A DNA stretch of 64,000 bases, from positions 195,968,477-196,032,476 of the forward strand of contig NC_057801.1 in assembly GCF_018294505.1 (NCBI RefSeq). The letters run 5' to 3'. The notes below the pieces were generated by a model. That model had not been told where the DNA came from. It was given only the letters and a program-made list of their open reading frames with translations, and searched no databases. The position numbers and the translations under genes were made by a program. Positions 35,561-47,010 of the stretch are shown piece by piece. This DNA comes from Triticum aestivum. Its lineage: Eukaryota; Streptophyta; Magnoliopsida; Poales; Poaceae. The first letter of the stretch is position 1; each line of letters starts with the position of its first letter.

Positions 35561-35929
35561 TCTATAAGATTCTTCCAAATAGTAGCATGGATTGTTTCAC
35601 CCTGTACAATCAAATATGGTTAGTAACTGTTTCTTAATCTGACTGATAAAATTCCAATCAAATATGTTAGTAAACAGACCTGCTCATTGATCAGTATCAT
35701 ATCTAGGATAAAAAAGTTAGCTAGCCGTACACATTTGTTAATATCTGTATTCATGAAAGTAGTGTATGGTAACAATAATCTGCATTGTCATGTTCTTTTT
35801 TCCTGTTGAAAAAATAATTAGAAACCCAATCTATAATATCCTTTTGTATACAGTATTTCCGGCCATATCTAACACATGAACATCATGCTTTTGAACCATA
35901 CATTTTATTGTTTAATTGAATGACAAAAA

Positions 35930-38900
35930 TTAGAAGATCTCTTTGTATACTATATTCTTTGCGCTATCTTCGCTTGGGCACTCCGTGTCATCAATCAGCA
36001 CCTTCAATCCTTCTCTGTTTGTGACTCTTGATAATGCCACATATAGTTGGCCATGACAGAAGACTTGCTTAGGCAAATATAGACCCACCTTGTCTAGGGA
36101 TTGACCTTGGCTTTTATTTATGGTCATTGCAAAACAAACTGATAGAGGACATTGCCTTCTTTTCAGCACGAAGGGCCACTTCGAGTCGCTTGGTGACATA
36201 ATGATTTTAGGTATGTATACCTTGTCACCGACGTGTGTTCCTGTGATTATTTGTGCCTCAATGTACCTGTTTCCCAGCTGTGTGATAGTCATTCTTGTAC
36301 CATTGCATAAACCTGCCGCTTGATTGATGTTGCGTAGGAGCATAACCGGCAAGCCTACCTTCAGTTTTAGCTCGTGGTTTGGAATTCCTGGGAAGGTCAA
36401 TTTGTTAAGGAACTCTGTTGGACACATATTCTCCATTGTGTTGTAATTTGTTGTTGCCTTGCATACAGTGTCCAAGCTTAGGTATGTCACCTCTTCACCT
36501 TGTATTTGGCTCATTACGTAGTCATTTATCTTATCAACTGTTTCATTCCTTGGACATAGTATTGCTCTTTCTTCAAGAAATTCACGGTCACGATAGTTTT
36601 GGTGCAAGTTTGGGTACGTGCTTTTTACTATCGCTTCTTTCGGGTCTTCTCCTTTTTGCAGAATTATGTCTTTAGGTATTTTTACCCAATCATCTCCCTC
36701 ATCGTTTGTTTGTTTTCCGTCGCCAATTTGTAATATCCATTCTGCAAATTCAGCCACATTTTGCTTTTGTATTGGATCTTCTGACAGGCACTTCAGCCGC
36801 ATGTTTTCAGTTAGTCTAAATATTTCGAAGTGCTTCCATAGGTATGACCTTTTGACTGAGGCATTTACTATCTGCTCTCTCTTTCCCTTTGTAACCACTG
36901 GAAGTATTTGCCTGAAGTCACCTCCTAGCACAACTGTCATGCCACCAAATGGCCTTTCGTCACTGTTTTGGTTTTGGAACCTTAGAATATCCCTAAGGAT
37001 TTTGTCTAGTGCCTCGAAGCAGTGTTTGTGTGCCATAGGAGCCTCGTCCCACAGTATCAGTGAGGTCCTCTTTACCAGTTCAGCCAAATGTGAGCCTTGT
37101 TTTATTTCACATGTTGATTCTTCTGTGATATTTATTGGAATGTGGAATCTTGAGTGCGCTGTTCTTCCACCTTGGAGGAGCAATGCTGCAATGCCAGATG
37201 ATGCTACTGCAAGCACTATTTTCCCCTCCAATCGTAGCTTTGTTGTGATTGCTTTCCATAGATAAGTTTTGCCTGTGCCACCGTAGCCCTCTACAAATAT
37301 CTGTTTTCCAAGTCCTCTGTAAGCTGATTCCATTATGGCATCAAAGGCAATTTTCTGGCCATAGTTAAGATTGCTAACTATGGTTTGGTGCTCAATCTTT
37401 AGTGCTTGTGAGTCGTAGCTAAGTTCTTCATTTATCATTCTGTTCCCAAGTTGTTCAAGTTCAGTAGCATTTGGTAGTTCTATGCCTGGATAGTCCTTTA
37501 GTGTCTTTCCAGCTTGCCTCATTAGTTTCTCTATCTCGATCAGAGCATATGATTTTTTCTATGAATCAGTTAGCTGCAGCATAGGAAAGTTTAGGATTAT
37601 TCTTCTTTTGTACTGGATATCTTCAGATAGTGCCTCCCATGTTGAATCCCACAACATTTTTGGGCTGGTCACCTCACAATGGCATAATATTGTGGTGAAT
37701 AGCTGCTGTAATCGTATCCCTGACCCCCAACTTGATGCTTCATTGATGCCTTCAATCCACTCACTATCGTCATCAAGAAATCCAAGCGCTTGGCATGCTG
37801 ATTTGTATGTTGGGTGAACTACTCCATTAATTGTTCTAATATCCTCAAATGATGTGCATCCTTTCTTGGTGTTTAGAAGCATTCTCATATAATACCAGTC
37901 ACCACTTGTAGGGTGTGCATAGTAAATTCTTCCATTCGCAAAGCCCCTTTTCCGCTTCTCCCAAGTTTTGGAGTCACTTTTCCATACAAATTTTGATGGG
38001 AATTCTGCATAGGTTAATTCTTTTCCCACCTCATGTATTTTGTTTGCCTCCATCCACTCAGTGAACTTAGTACTTGTGGATCCTGGCATTCTTACTATTT
38101 TTTCAATGTCAGTCGAGTCCGGAAAAATAACTTGTTGCTCGTTTTCAATGTGGAATGGCAGTCTCTCTACTGGTGGATCACGATGGTGTATCTCGTCTCT
38201 AGGTATTTCTTCAGAATGTGGAATGGCAGTCTCTCTAGGAATATCCGCCAGCATGCTTCGATTGTTGATATGTATCTCGTCTCTAGGTATTTCTTGGTTT
38301 CATCATAGTCGCTTGTCGCGTCCCTTTCCTTTAGTAAGGCTGTTACTTGGTCGTCATCTTTATGGATGTACTTAAATAGGTACTTGATTGACCTGGACCT
38401 GTTGCACCATTCCACATTTATGTGAGCTTGGAATTTGACCAAAAGGTTTCTGTTGTATGGCACAACAAATCTGTTATCGAGCATTGCTCCTCCCTTTTTG
38501 ATATTCCTTCCATTGTCTTGCCTTCTATATACTGGAAAGCCATCCTCATCGATTGTCGTATCGATATTGTACCGTTTTGGGAAGTGTTTAGTGCATTTGT
38601 TGTCTATCATGCATGGTGATTTTGTATTTGCCTCTCCGCAAGGCCCGTGCATCATGAAGTTTTCAACAGCTTCATATCCGTCCAGATCAACATCTTTGTC
38701 TGGGATCTCTGCACTGATTATTTGGTTGATTTCTGATGGTCCTTTGCACTTGTAATTCTCCTTGAGAAATACCAATATGTGCACATGCGGGAGTCCCCTC
38801 TTCTGGAACTCTATTGTGTAGATAACTGCATTGATTGAATATATAGTTTTATTTTGTTAAAATTTGGAATCATTTTAATACATAGATAAAGGCTATTGTG

Positions 38901-40602
38901 TGTTTAAAAATTGAAACTTTAGGTCCTATTAGTTAGCGATTAGTAGTCGACTGATCTTACTTGCTATAGTTTCTCCAAACTGTTTCTTCACAACGATATC
39001 TCTCATTAGCTCCTTCAGTTTTATCATGAATACTCGGTCAACAATATCTGGTCGGTCGGCTGGCTTGAGCCCTCCTCCTGCTTCATCTAGCATGTATTGG
39101 ATCTCAGGCCACTTTGCATTGCATGTGAATGTTATAAATAGGTCTGGATATCCAGCCCAACGGCATATTGCAAATGCGTCTTGCAAGTTTTGTGCCTTGT
39201 TTCTTCTACCTCCTATATAAGATGAAGGTACAATTATCCTCTTTCCGACCTGCTCTGTTCTGGTGTCCCCTTGCTCAATCGCGTCCTGCAGTCCACTGTA
39301 AAGTTCAGTTCGTAGCTTCCCTTGATTATTCCTGATCCAGTTTAGTCTGTTTTGCTCAATGCATGTGTAAACATCCACCCAAAATTGAAGCGAGAGATGT
39401 CTAGATGTTAGCAATGACATTCCTTGGTCGGGTCTTTGTTGTAGGTAGTATGCATAGTAGTCCAGCATAGTTACATATTTCCTGCTTTTGTCACCTTCTT
39501 TTGTTCGCTTGTAAGGTATTTCAAGCTTGAATCCATCTTCTCCGTATGGAAACAATAACGGGTATTGCATTGACATTAATTTTGGATGGATTTCCGATAT
39601 TCTGTGAGGTTCCATATTTTTGTACTCAACAACGATGTCTCGTCCTTCGCTCTCTCCAGTAGGGTCTCCTACAACTAATGCTGCAACGTCTGATGCTGAT
39701 GGAAGGTTGTGTGTTCCGTTCCTTTTCCCAAGTATTTGAAGCGTGTAATCGTGGTAGTCTTCTTCTTCGAATCTATCTCTTGCTATTCTGAATGACTTTG
39801 CAAGGATGTTGTTCTCATCAAGCATTTCTTGTAGTTCCTTGACAATGGCAGGGTCCACTGTTGTTTTTTTATCATTGCATCTTGAAGCATCTATCCTGTT
39901 TTGTACCTCATTTTCTGTCTGATAGATGTATAGCTGGGCAAATCGAGGTTTGTTACCTTCTTCGGGTAGAAGACTTCCAATATGGTGGTAGTTCTGGCCA
40001 TGCAGTCTAAAAACATATGGTCCTTTGCCTTTGTTTATTTCTTTGTCAACAATTCCTCCCATTGACGTGAATGAGAACATTGAGTTGTATGACCTTATAT
40101 TTTCTCTGAAGTTTGTTGCATCACTTCCTTCACCTGTTAATAGCCCTCCAAGGTAAGGTGGAGGATATGCTATCTTTGGTAGGCCAATTTTACCTTGTTT
40201 GCAGCAAATTCCGAAAGAAGGTTTTTTGTTTCCTCTATGAGAATTTAATCTTTCTTCACACCATAGTATTGCATTGCAATGTTCGCATATGTATGTTGGC
40301 TTTCCAAAGTTCCATATCGTGCTATAATAACTTCCGGATGTAGTGCTGCTGGTTCTTTCTATGATGTTTCTTTCAAGCTCATTGTCGCTTGCATTTTTTC
40401 TTGCACGCTTGACATCTTTTCTTTCTTTGATTTGTTCCTTTCTCTTCCCTGAAGCATCTTCTTCTGTTTTATTGGTTGTTTCCTGTGTATTCCTGCATCT
40501 CTTACTCCTTTTTTGTTGGAGTTGTTGTTTCCTCCTGATAATAGCTTCTCTAGCTTCTTTTGTAAGTTGGCCTGCTGATTTTGATGTGCACTGTCCCTTC
40601 AT
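35930..40602 (-). pseudogene. Helitron Rep-helicase gene (HUH nuclease plus PIF1-type helicase)
   Basis: A likely start is the Met at 40602. Exon 1 (40602-38961) has a basic N-terminus, a Cys/His cluster (CEHCNAILWCEERL) and the Helitron N-terminal region (PDLFITFTCNAKWPE). A GT-AG intron of 135 nt (38960-38826) joins it to exon 2, which holds the HUH motif in RGLPHVHILVFL and the YLFKYIHK block carrying the nicking tyrosine region. The helicase part has Walker A (GYGGTGKT, near 37280), Walker B (LILWDEAP, near 37050), [11 protein letters not shown] and the C-terminal [17 protein letters not shown]. The product would nick and unwind the Helitron for rolling-circle transposition. Breaks: a frame-changing duplication at 38147-38295 and an in-frame TAG at 37559-37561. 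Otherwise the frame is well kept, so loss is recent compared with the Gypsy copies. Confidence 0.88.
38147..38295. repeat. Two interleaved short direct repeats that break the Rep frame
   Basis: A 23-nt repeat (38147-38169 and 38215-38237) and a 24-nt repeat (38188-38211 and 38272-38295) interlock. The extra sequence shifts the frame between Rep and helicase and duplicates the peptide KKYLETRY and ERLPFHI. Confidence 0.85.
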
Positions 40603-41740
40603 TTCTGCATTGGATATTCTTTTAGCAATATAGTATAATATAATTCTAATTTCTGCATAATGTCGTCAAGAGGCTAACGATATATGCAATAAATAGGAGA
40701 TGGTGGCTGCATGTAGACAATCTATAATACTTCGATCATGCTTTCAGGATTACTGTGTTTTGTGGTTCGAGCTGCTGTGTATGGCATTATTGGAGGGACA
40801 GTGTGCTTGTTTCTCAGTGAACAACAATTGTTCCATGGGAATTACTAAGGCAAAGTACTCTCTAAGATCATTGTTAGCAATATACGTAAAGTTATTAGGT
40901 TCTACAATATTAACAAAGGTAAATATTTGAAATGTATATGTTACAAATGTACCAAAAAAAAGTGTGCATTACATGAAGATTGTAAAATCTCAATGATATA
41001 CCTGATAATGTTTTCTTGTCTTTGTTTTTCTAATTTTGTAAAGCTTCACACGCATGTGCTAATTATTGTCGTAATTGTATCTTTGCTGCAAAGCCAATCC
41101 TGTAGCGATCTTGGAAAATATTTTATACCATGTACAAATTATTAGAGCATATTTTTTATTGCTGCAGTGACTTTATCAGTCTGTGAGTCACTTTTAGTTC
41201 ATCACAGAAGCTCTTACTATTTTCTCAAAGAAAATAAAGTTTATGTGAAGAGCCAAGGCAAGACGTGTGAGAATAGTTTATTTGAGTCAGTAATATATGC
41301 CTAAATGTAAAACTATAATGAATAAAAAAATTAGGAGGTTGCATTGAACTGGTGGTAAGTAGTAGTTTTCCACGGAAAGCATTTACCTTCTAATCTGAAG
41401 TGTGGCAAGGCTGATTCGTGTGCAACTTCTTCCAGCGATTCAATGCAGGTCGATTCTGAGATGATATGATCCCTTGGTTAATCGTCGAAGTCTATGTTCC
41501 TAGTACTATTTAAGAGCAGTACGCTAACGTGCTCGTATCAGCCTATTCGATACGGAGTAGGAATCGAGTTCATAACGATTACGGCATAGAGAGAAAATTT
41601 CGAAACCCAGAGAAAAATTCCAAAGCCAACATACACCACGTATGAAGCCTATTCAGGCCCAACAGTTTTGATGTAGGCCCATTTAGACCACCCTCATAAA
41701 GAACCTGTATAGGTATCATCTACGTGTAGAAATCTTCTCG
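40603..41740 (-). other. Upstream region of the Rep-helicase gene
   Basis: AT-rich, without a recognisable gene. It would hold the Rep-helicase promoter on the reverse strand. I found no convincing Helitron 5' terminus or second 3' hairpin here. Confidence 0.5.
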
Positions 41741-42661
41741 TTGGGTAAAAAACCTCTTCTCTCGCAGCTTCTTCGATCCCCACCAGCATCCTTATCCATC
41801 CGATGCACCACCTCTTCCAATTAGCCGTCTGTTGAAGATTTCATTGCTCGCCACCACAGAACCAATTCCCAATCCATCTCCACTTCTCCATTCATTTCTT
41901 TGAATCTCTTCCGTTAATGGCGCAGTTGGTGGTTGCGCGGAGTACGCAGACGCGTTCGTCTTGTTCTCAAGGGTGTGGATCCTTGACCTCGTCGAGTCCG
42001 ACGGAGTGGCCATGCTGCGGAGTGGCCATGGGGAGTAGCAGGGAAAACACGGGGCTGCACTGCTCAAGCTCGTCATGGCCGTCGACTAAGCCATGGCAGA
42101 TTTGCTGTAGTTTGGCCTCATGGAGGAGGCTGTGTGGGAACCAATTGGTGGGAACTCACCAAGTCGCCTACTGATGATGAATTGTTAGATCTGACATCCG
42201 AGGTACGGGACAGAGTTTGGGTTTGCTGATATTGTCCTCATAGGTGTTACAGTGGCAATGGTGAAACCTTAGTATAAGTAGATTGTGGAATACAAATAGA
42301 AGCACACGACCGTGAGATGTTGGCCTTTTCATTTCTGGTGTTGTCAGACTACTACCACATGTAAGTGCCAACTGATGATATGTATCATATGTAATGAAGA
42401 TTATTTCCTGTACTTTATTTGTAGCAGTGCTGTACTACATAGTATTTTAATTTGCTCTTAGCAAAAAATAATCTATTCATCATGCCTTTTCTTTTAAAAA
42501 AGGCTTTATGAACCGGAAGTTGGTTATTATGTGTCAATAATTTGGCCATATGAGATAGATGCTTTCTTACCAAGAATAATTAACTAAAAGAAGTGCATGT
42601 TTGAATGTATTTCTAAAATTTACAATATGAATTGCTTTTGATAGTGTTGTATTATTTCTAA

Positions 42662-44965
42662 AAGGAGGTCTGGGAGGCAATCAAGGGTATGAATGCTGCT
42701 TCGGCCCCTGGCCCTGATGGCCTCCCTGTTATCTTCTTCCAGACCTTCTGGAACGTGATTAAACCTGAGGTCATGGCCATTTTTGAAGAATTCTTTGTGG
42801 GTGCTATCGACCTAGGTCGCCTCAACTATGGGATCATCTCTCTCATCCCCAAGGTCCCTGGGGCGTCCGACATCCGCCAGTTCCGGCCGATCACAGTCAT
42901 TAATGTGATTTTCCGGATCTTGGCCAAAGGGTACGCCAATAGGGTGACCCTGCTTGCTGACCGGATCACGCATCCTAACCAGTCGGCCTTTATTAGAGGG
43001 CAATATATCCTGGATGGTGTTTTGGTCCTCCACGAGGTCCTCCACGAGGTCCGGACCAAACGCCTTAAGGCGGTTTTTTTGAAGATCGACTTCCACAAAG
43101 CCTATGACTCGGTCAGCTGGACCTTCCTCAGAGAAGGCCTTCTTCGGAAGGGCTTTGATGATCGCTGGATCACTAGAGTCATGCAGATGGTCTCTTGCGG
43201 TCGCACGGCGGTTAACATCAACGGCGAGGCTGGCCCCTTCTTCCCCACCCTTTGTGGGGTTCGCCACGGCGACCCCTTCTCTCCGTTTCTCTTCAATATG
43301 GTGGTGGACGCCTTGGCTGCCATTCTTGATAAGGCCAAGGCTGCTGGACACATTCGTGGGATTACCCCACACCTCTCTGGGGCATCCGGGATCTCCATCC
43401 TTCAGTATGCTGACGACACGATCATCATGGTCGAAGGCTCGGAGATGGACATCGCCAACCTCAAGTTCCTCCTTCTTTGCTTCCAACAGATGTCGGGTCT
43501 CAAGATCAACTTTGATAAGAGCGACGTCACGGTTTTGGGATACTCCCCTTCCGAGTCTCTGGCCATTGCCAATCGGCTTAATTGCCGCTTGGGCTCTTTC
43601 CCCACCTCCTACCTGGGGACCCCCATTAGCGACTCACGTCTCTCTGCCGAGGACATGAGGCCCGCTATCTCTAGGCTCCAGTCCCGGTGTGAGCCCTGGC
43701 AGGGGAGATGGCTCTCGAAGGCGGCCCGAACTATTCTTATCAACTCCTCCCAATCTAGCCATTTGCTGTTCCTTATGAGCTTCTATAGCCTCCATGAGTC
43801 CCTACATAAGGAGATCGCCAAGATCCAGTCTCGCTTCTACTAGGCTGGCGAGCATGATAAGCAGAAGTACCACATGGTCAGCTGGCCGGACATCTGCAAG
43901 CCCCGGGAGCAAGGTGGCCTGGGCATCATGTGCTCTAAGCGAATGAACATTGCTCTCCTCTCCCGCTGGCTCTGGCGCATTGCCCAGGGTCATGGCGGCC
44001 TTTGGCTGGACATTATCCGGAATAAATACCTTCGGGGTCAACCCCTTGCCTTCTGCCAGAGATCGGGCGGCTCCTAGTTCTGGCAGTCCATTGTTCAGCT
44101 ACTCCCGGTACTCCGCATTGGGACCTCCATCTCGGTTGGCTCCGGCCTCTCGACCCTCTTCTGGTATGACCGTTGGGCCGTTGACTCCCCCTTCGCGGCC
44201 CGCTTCCCCGCCCTCTTCTCTATCTCCGTTGACCCCATGATATCGGTCAATAGGGCCCTTCTTGATCTGGGGCGCCTGGCCTTCCGTCGACCGTTCGGGC
44301 CGGCGGAATCCGCCGCCTGGCATGAGTTGCTTGACTGCATCGCGTTGCATGAGCCACTGGTGGATGACAGACCAGACCGTACCCGCTGGTGGCTGGAGCC
44401 AGCGGGCGTGTTCACCACCAAGTCGCTCTACTCGGCCATCGCCCCCTCCTCCGCTCCCCTTCCCTTATCAATGGTTTGGACCGTTTGTGTGCCACTAAAG
44501 ATTCGCATATTCATGTGGCAACGGATCCGTGGTAGGCTCCCTTCTGGTGTGGAGGTACGCAAGCGCAATGGCCTGGGCACCGGTATCTGCCCGCTCTGTG
44601 GCATCCCGGAGGACTCGAACCACATCTTCTTCTCCTGCGTCTCCGCCCAATTCCTCTGGAGCTGCTTTCGCGAAGTCGTCAGTGGGAGTTGGTGCCACAC
44701 CAACTTCCCGGACATATTTGCTGAACTCCAACTGTCCCCCGTGTCCGTGTGCCACATTAGGTGGCTTCAAGTTGGGGTGCTGGCCTGGACGTTGTGGACC
44801 GTTCGCAATAAACTTGTGATCTAGCACGCTCCCCTCCGTCGCTCTACTGACGTCCTCTACAAATTCTCGGGTTTTTTGCAGCTTTGGCGGCCGCTTAGTC
44901 GCCCCCCGACCGTGACGCGTCTTCGCCTTCATTCCTGCCGACATCCGTAATCGACTGGCCGTGTC
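42662..44965 (+). pseudogene. LINE reverse transcriptase with three in-frame stops
   Basis: One frame gives RT blocks in order: SAPGPDGLPVIFFQ, ISLIPKVPGA, FRPITVINVIFRILAKGYANR, FLKIDFHKAYDSVSW, GVRHGDPFSPFLFN, and the catalytic YADD in ILQYADDTIIM near 43405. After RT come GGLGIMCSKRMNIALLSRW and the zf-RVT cluster (CPLCG...HIFFSC). Stops in phase are TAG at 43841-43843, TAG at 44075-44077 and TAG at 44822-44824. Alignment with family motifs from memory suggests the first replaced Trp and the second Gln. The fragment cannot make a working protein. Confidence 0.87.
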
Positions 44966-45190
44966 CGCCTCTCTCGCGCCTCCGCCGCTCCACCGGAGCC
45001 TGATTAGCCTCGTGTTGGGTGGCTGTGCTGGTGTTGTGGTTTTTCTTCTTTTCTGGGCTTGTTGAGCTGTGCCTCAAGCAGAACCTATGTATGTGACGTG
45101 AGATCGTGTGTGTGGGTGTGACCTTTGTGGTATGTATGTTCTAGTGGCGTTGCTTATTTATAATAGCGGGGCGAAAGCCTTTTTCGGTAT
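42662..45190 (+). mobile_element. 5'-truncated LINE (non-LTR retrotransposon)
   Basis: It starts in the middle of RT coding sequence, with no endonuclease or ORF1. It runs through RT, a zf-RVT-type C-terminus and a 3' untranslated region ending near GGGGCGAAAGCCTTTTTCGG. 5' truncation is the normal result of incomplete target-primed reverse transcription. I could not identify a clear target duplication or long poly-A tail, so both ends are approximate. Confidence 0.83.
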
Positions 45191-45904
45191 TCATGTATTT
45201 TCATGATATTTAAGTTTTAAAAACCTTTTTCAAAAATTAGTTTGATGGATTATACTACTATTGTAATTAGATTACCTTTTGTGTGTAATATGTCACCTTG
45301 ATAGTAATTGGTATAGGTTTGTTGAGCAGAAGCTTACATATTGAATTTTCTCAAGTAACTTCCGGTCACCCTATCAAGTTACTGAGAAACAATCTTCCAG
45401 TTGCCAACAATTTTTAGTGACCTAAGCAATTAGTGTGATTTGATATTATATTTGCTTTGCTGTTAAGTCTAAATGTGGGAACTTTGTTTTTGGTCAGAAT
45501 TGTGCTGCTGGGCAAAGCTAGCGTTATGTACATATCCGGTTGTGCTATGAATTTACTGGAGCAAGGTATATTCCTGTCTATTGTGCTGGCCCCATATTGA
45601 TTTGCGAAAGTATAGTTTCTTCAAATTGTGAAGTGAATCCTAATGCGTCAATCTCTGGTCTTGTAGTATGTTCCTATCTATTGTGTTGTCCTTGTACTGA
45701 TTTGGATACAATAGCATGTATATAAAGGAAACTACATGAAGACAATTTTTTTGATCTGTTTTAGACTAAGAACATTGCTAACATCCACTCCCTTAATATA
45801 ATAAGTATCCTTGCCATCCTGGTTGATATCAAGTACTCTTACTTATCTTGGTCGATACAAATAGATTGCCGTAATATTTATTTCATAAGCTACTATTCCA
45901 AATA

Positions 45905-47010
45905 TTATCTAGACAACTTCCTTGTTCTTCTCGGCCTTGCTTTCCGTACTTCATCTTCATCTTCCGGCACTGTATTTTTGGCTTTGTCTTTAACTTGTTT
46001 CTTGTTCTCGGGGACACCTTTTTTCTTTTGTTCTGTCAAATTCGTCTCAGTGCATTCATCCTCTGAGTCATCCGACGATATTACAACAGACAGATCTCAG
46101 TCTCCTTTTATTGCCACTACGGAGCTGCTGTGATGAAGATGACGATCTTTTGTCTTGCTGCTTGTCTTTCTTTAATGTGGATTCATTGCTGTCATATGGC
46201 TCCTCTTTCACAGGCACCAGTTTGCAGGAAGGTGAAACTTTATTATTCTGTGACTGCATACATATACATTTTCAAAATAAGACACATCTCTAAAATTTGA
46301 AGTGTGTATCATCAAAAAGTCAATCACCTTTTTATCTGGCATGTTCTGCTTCTTCATTAACATAGTGTCTACATCATCATCCATCAATTCCTGTGCAACA
46401 AATGTAATATGAATTGGTTAAGGAATTCTAAAGATGGTACTTCATTTTTGAAACAAAGTTAATGAAATTTTTACCTCCTCGGCTTTGTCATTCAAGTAGA
46501 GCATCTCAAGCCTATCATCAGGCACAAATGTTCTCTTTATTGCATAGTTTTTTGTGCCAAATGTGAGATTACTATCATTGAGCTTGAATCGAAATATCAA
46601 TTTTTTTCCACATAATTGTTGAATAATCTTTGGCGCTTCTTCCGTTTTTCCATCTAGTGAGTCCAGCAAGTCAGATGCAGATGTATTAAGCAATCTTGCA
46701 GCCTCCTCGTCAAATAATGTGCAACTTGTAGTAGATGTATGGTCACTAATTTGGAGTCGAATACGATACCTAACATACCATTCATGTTAGTGGAGAGTAA
46801 ATGTAATATAACACTTACTGTTTATATTTAAGTAATATAATATGCTTACCGAGGTGTGGCCTTTTCTGGATATATACCACAACTCTTACAATAATACTTG
46901 TCGGTTTCCTTGGTAACCATTTTGGGACAGTTATCACATGACATGTACCACCATTGAATATTTTCTTGCAACCGATCTACTGTAGCTATTGTCGTGAACA
47001 CAAAATCCTG
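45905..47010 (-). pseudogene. Helitron-borne RPA70-like gene, 3' half
   Basis: Exons on the reverse strand: about 47010-46850 (5' limit uncertain), 46769-46475, 46390-46328 and 46253-45905. The three introns are 80, 84 and 74 nt, with GT-AG ends. The product matches the third DNA-binding domain of replication protein A large subunit. It has a Cys4 zinc ribbon (MSCDNCPKMV...YYCKSCG) and a following OB-fold stretch (YRIRLQISDHTSTTSCTLFDEEAARLL). The C-terminus is lysine/serine-rich and unlike cellular RPA70. Many plant Helitrons carry such genes, presumably to bind single-stranded intermediates. A one-base frame change lies near 46090. The first half is cut off by element O at 47032. Confidence 0.82.

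Larger units (their letters stand above)
41740..45990. repeat. Duplicated block, copy 2, split by a LINE
   Basis: The copy consists of 41740-42661 and about 45190-45990, matching 33790-35560. It begins near a CTCTCGCAGC...CCCCACCAGC stretch and ends in the last exon of the RPA-like gene. The LINE lies inside where copy 1 is continuous. Confidence 0.72.

Noticed and set aside
41590..41620. Possible Helitron 5' terminus (reverse-strand TCTCTCTATG)
   Set aside because: The base before it is not the expected A and no repeat supports it as an element edge.
41917..42174. 85-residue plus-strand frame with an upstream GGCCCA-type promoter-like region; similar frame idea at 33878-34084
   Set aside because: Considered as a captured host gene fragment in the Helitron. 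The two copies of the block do not preserve a common frame and I recognise no protein.
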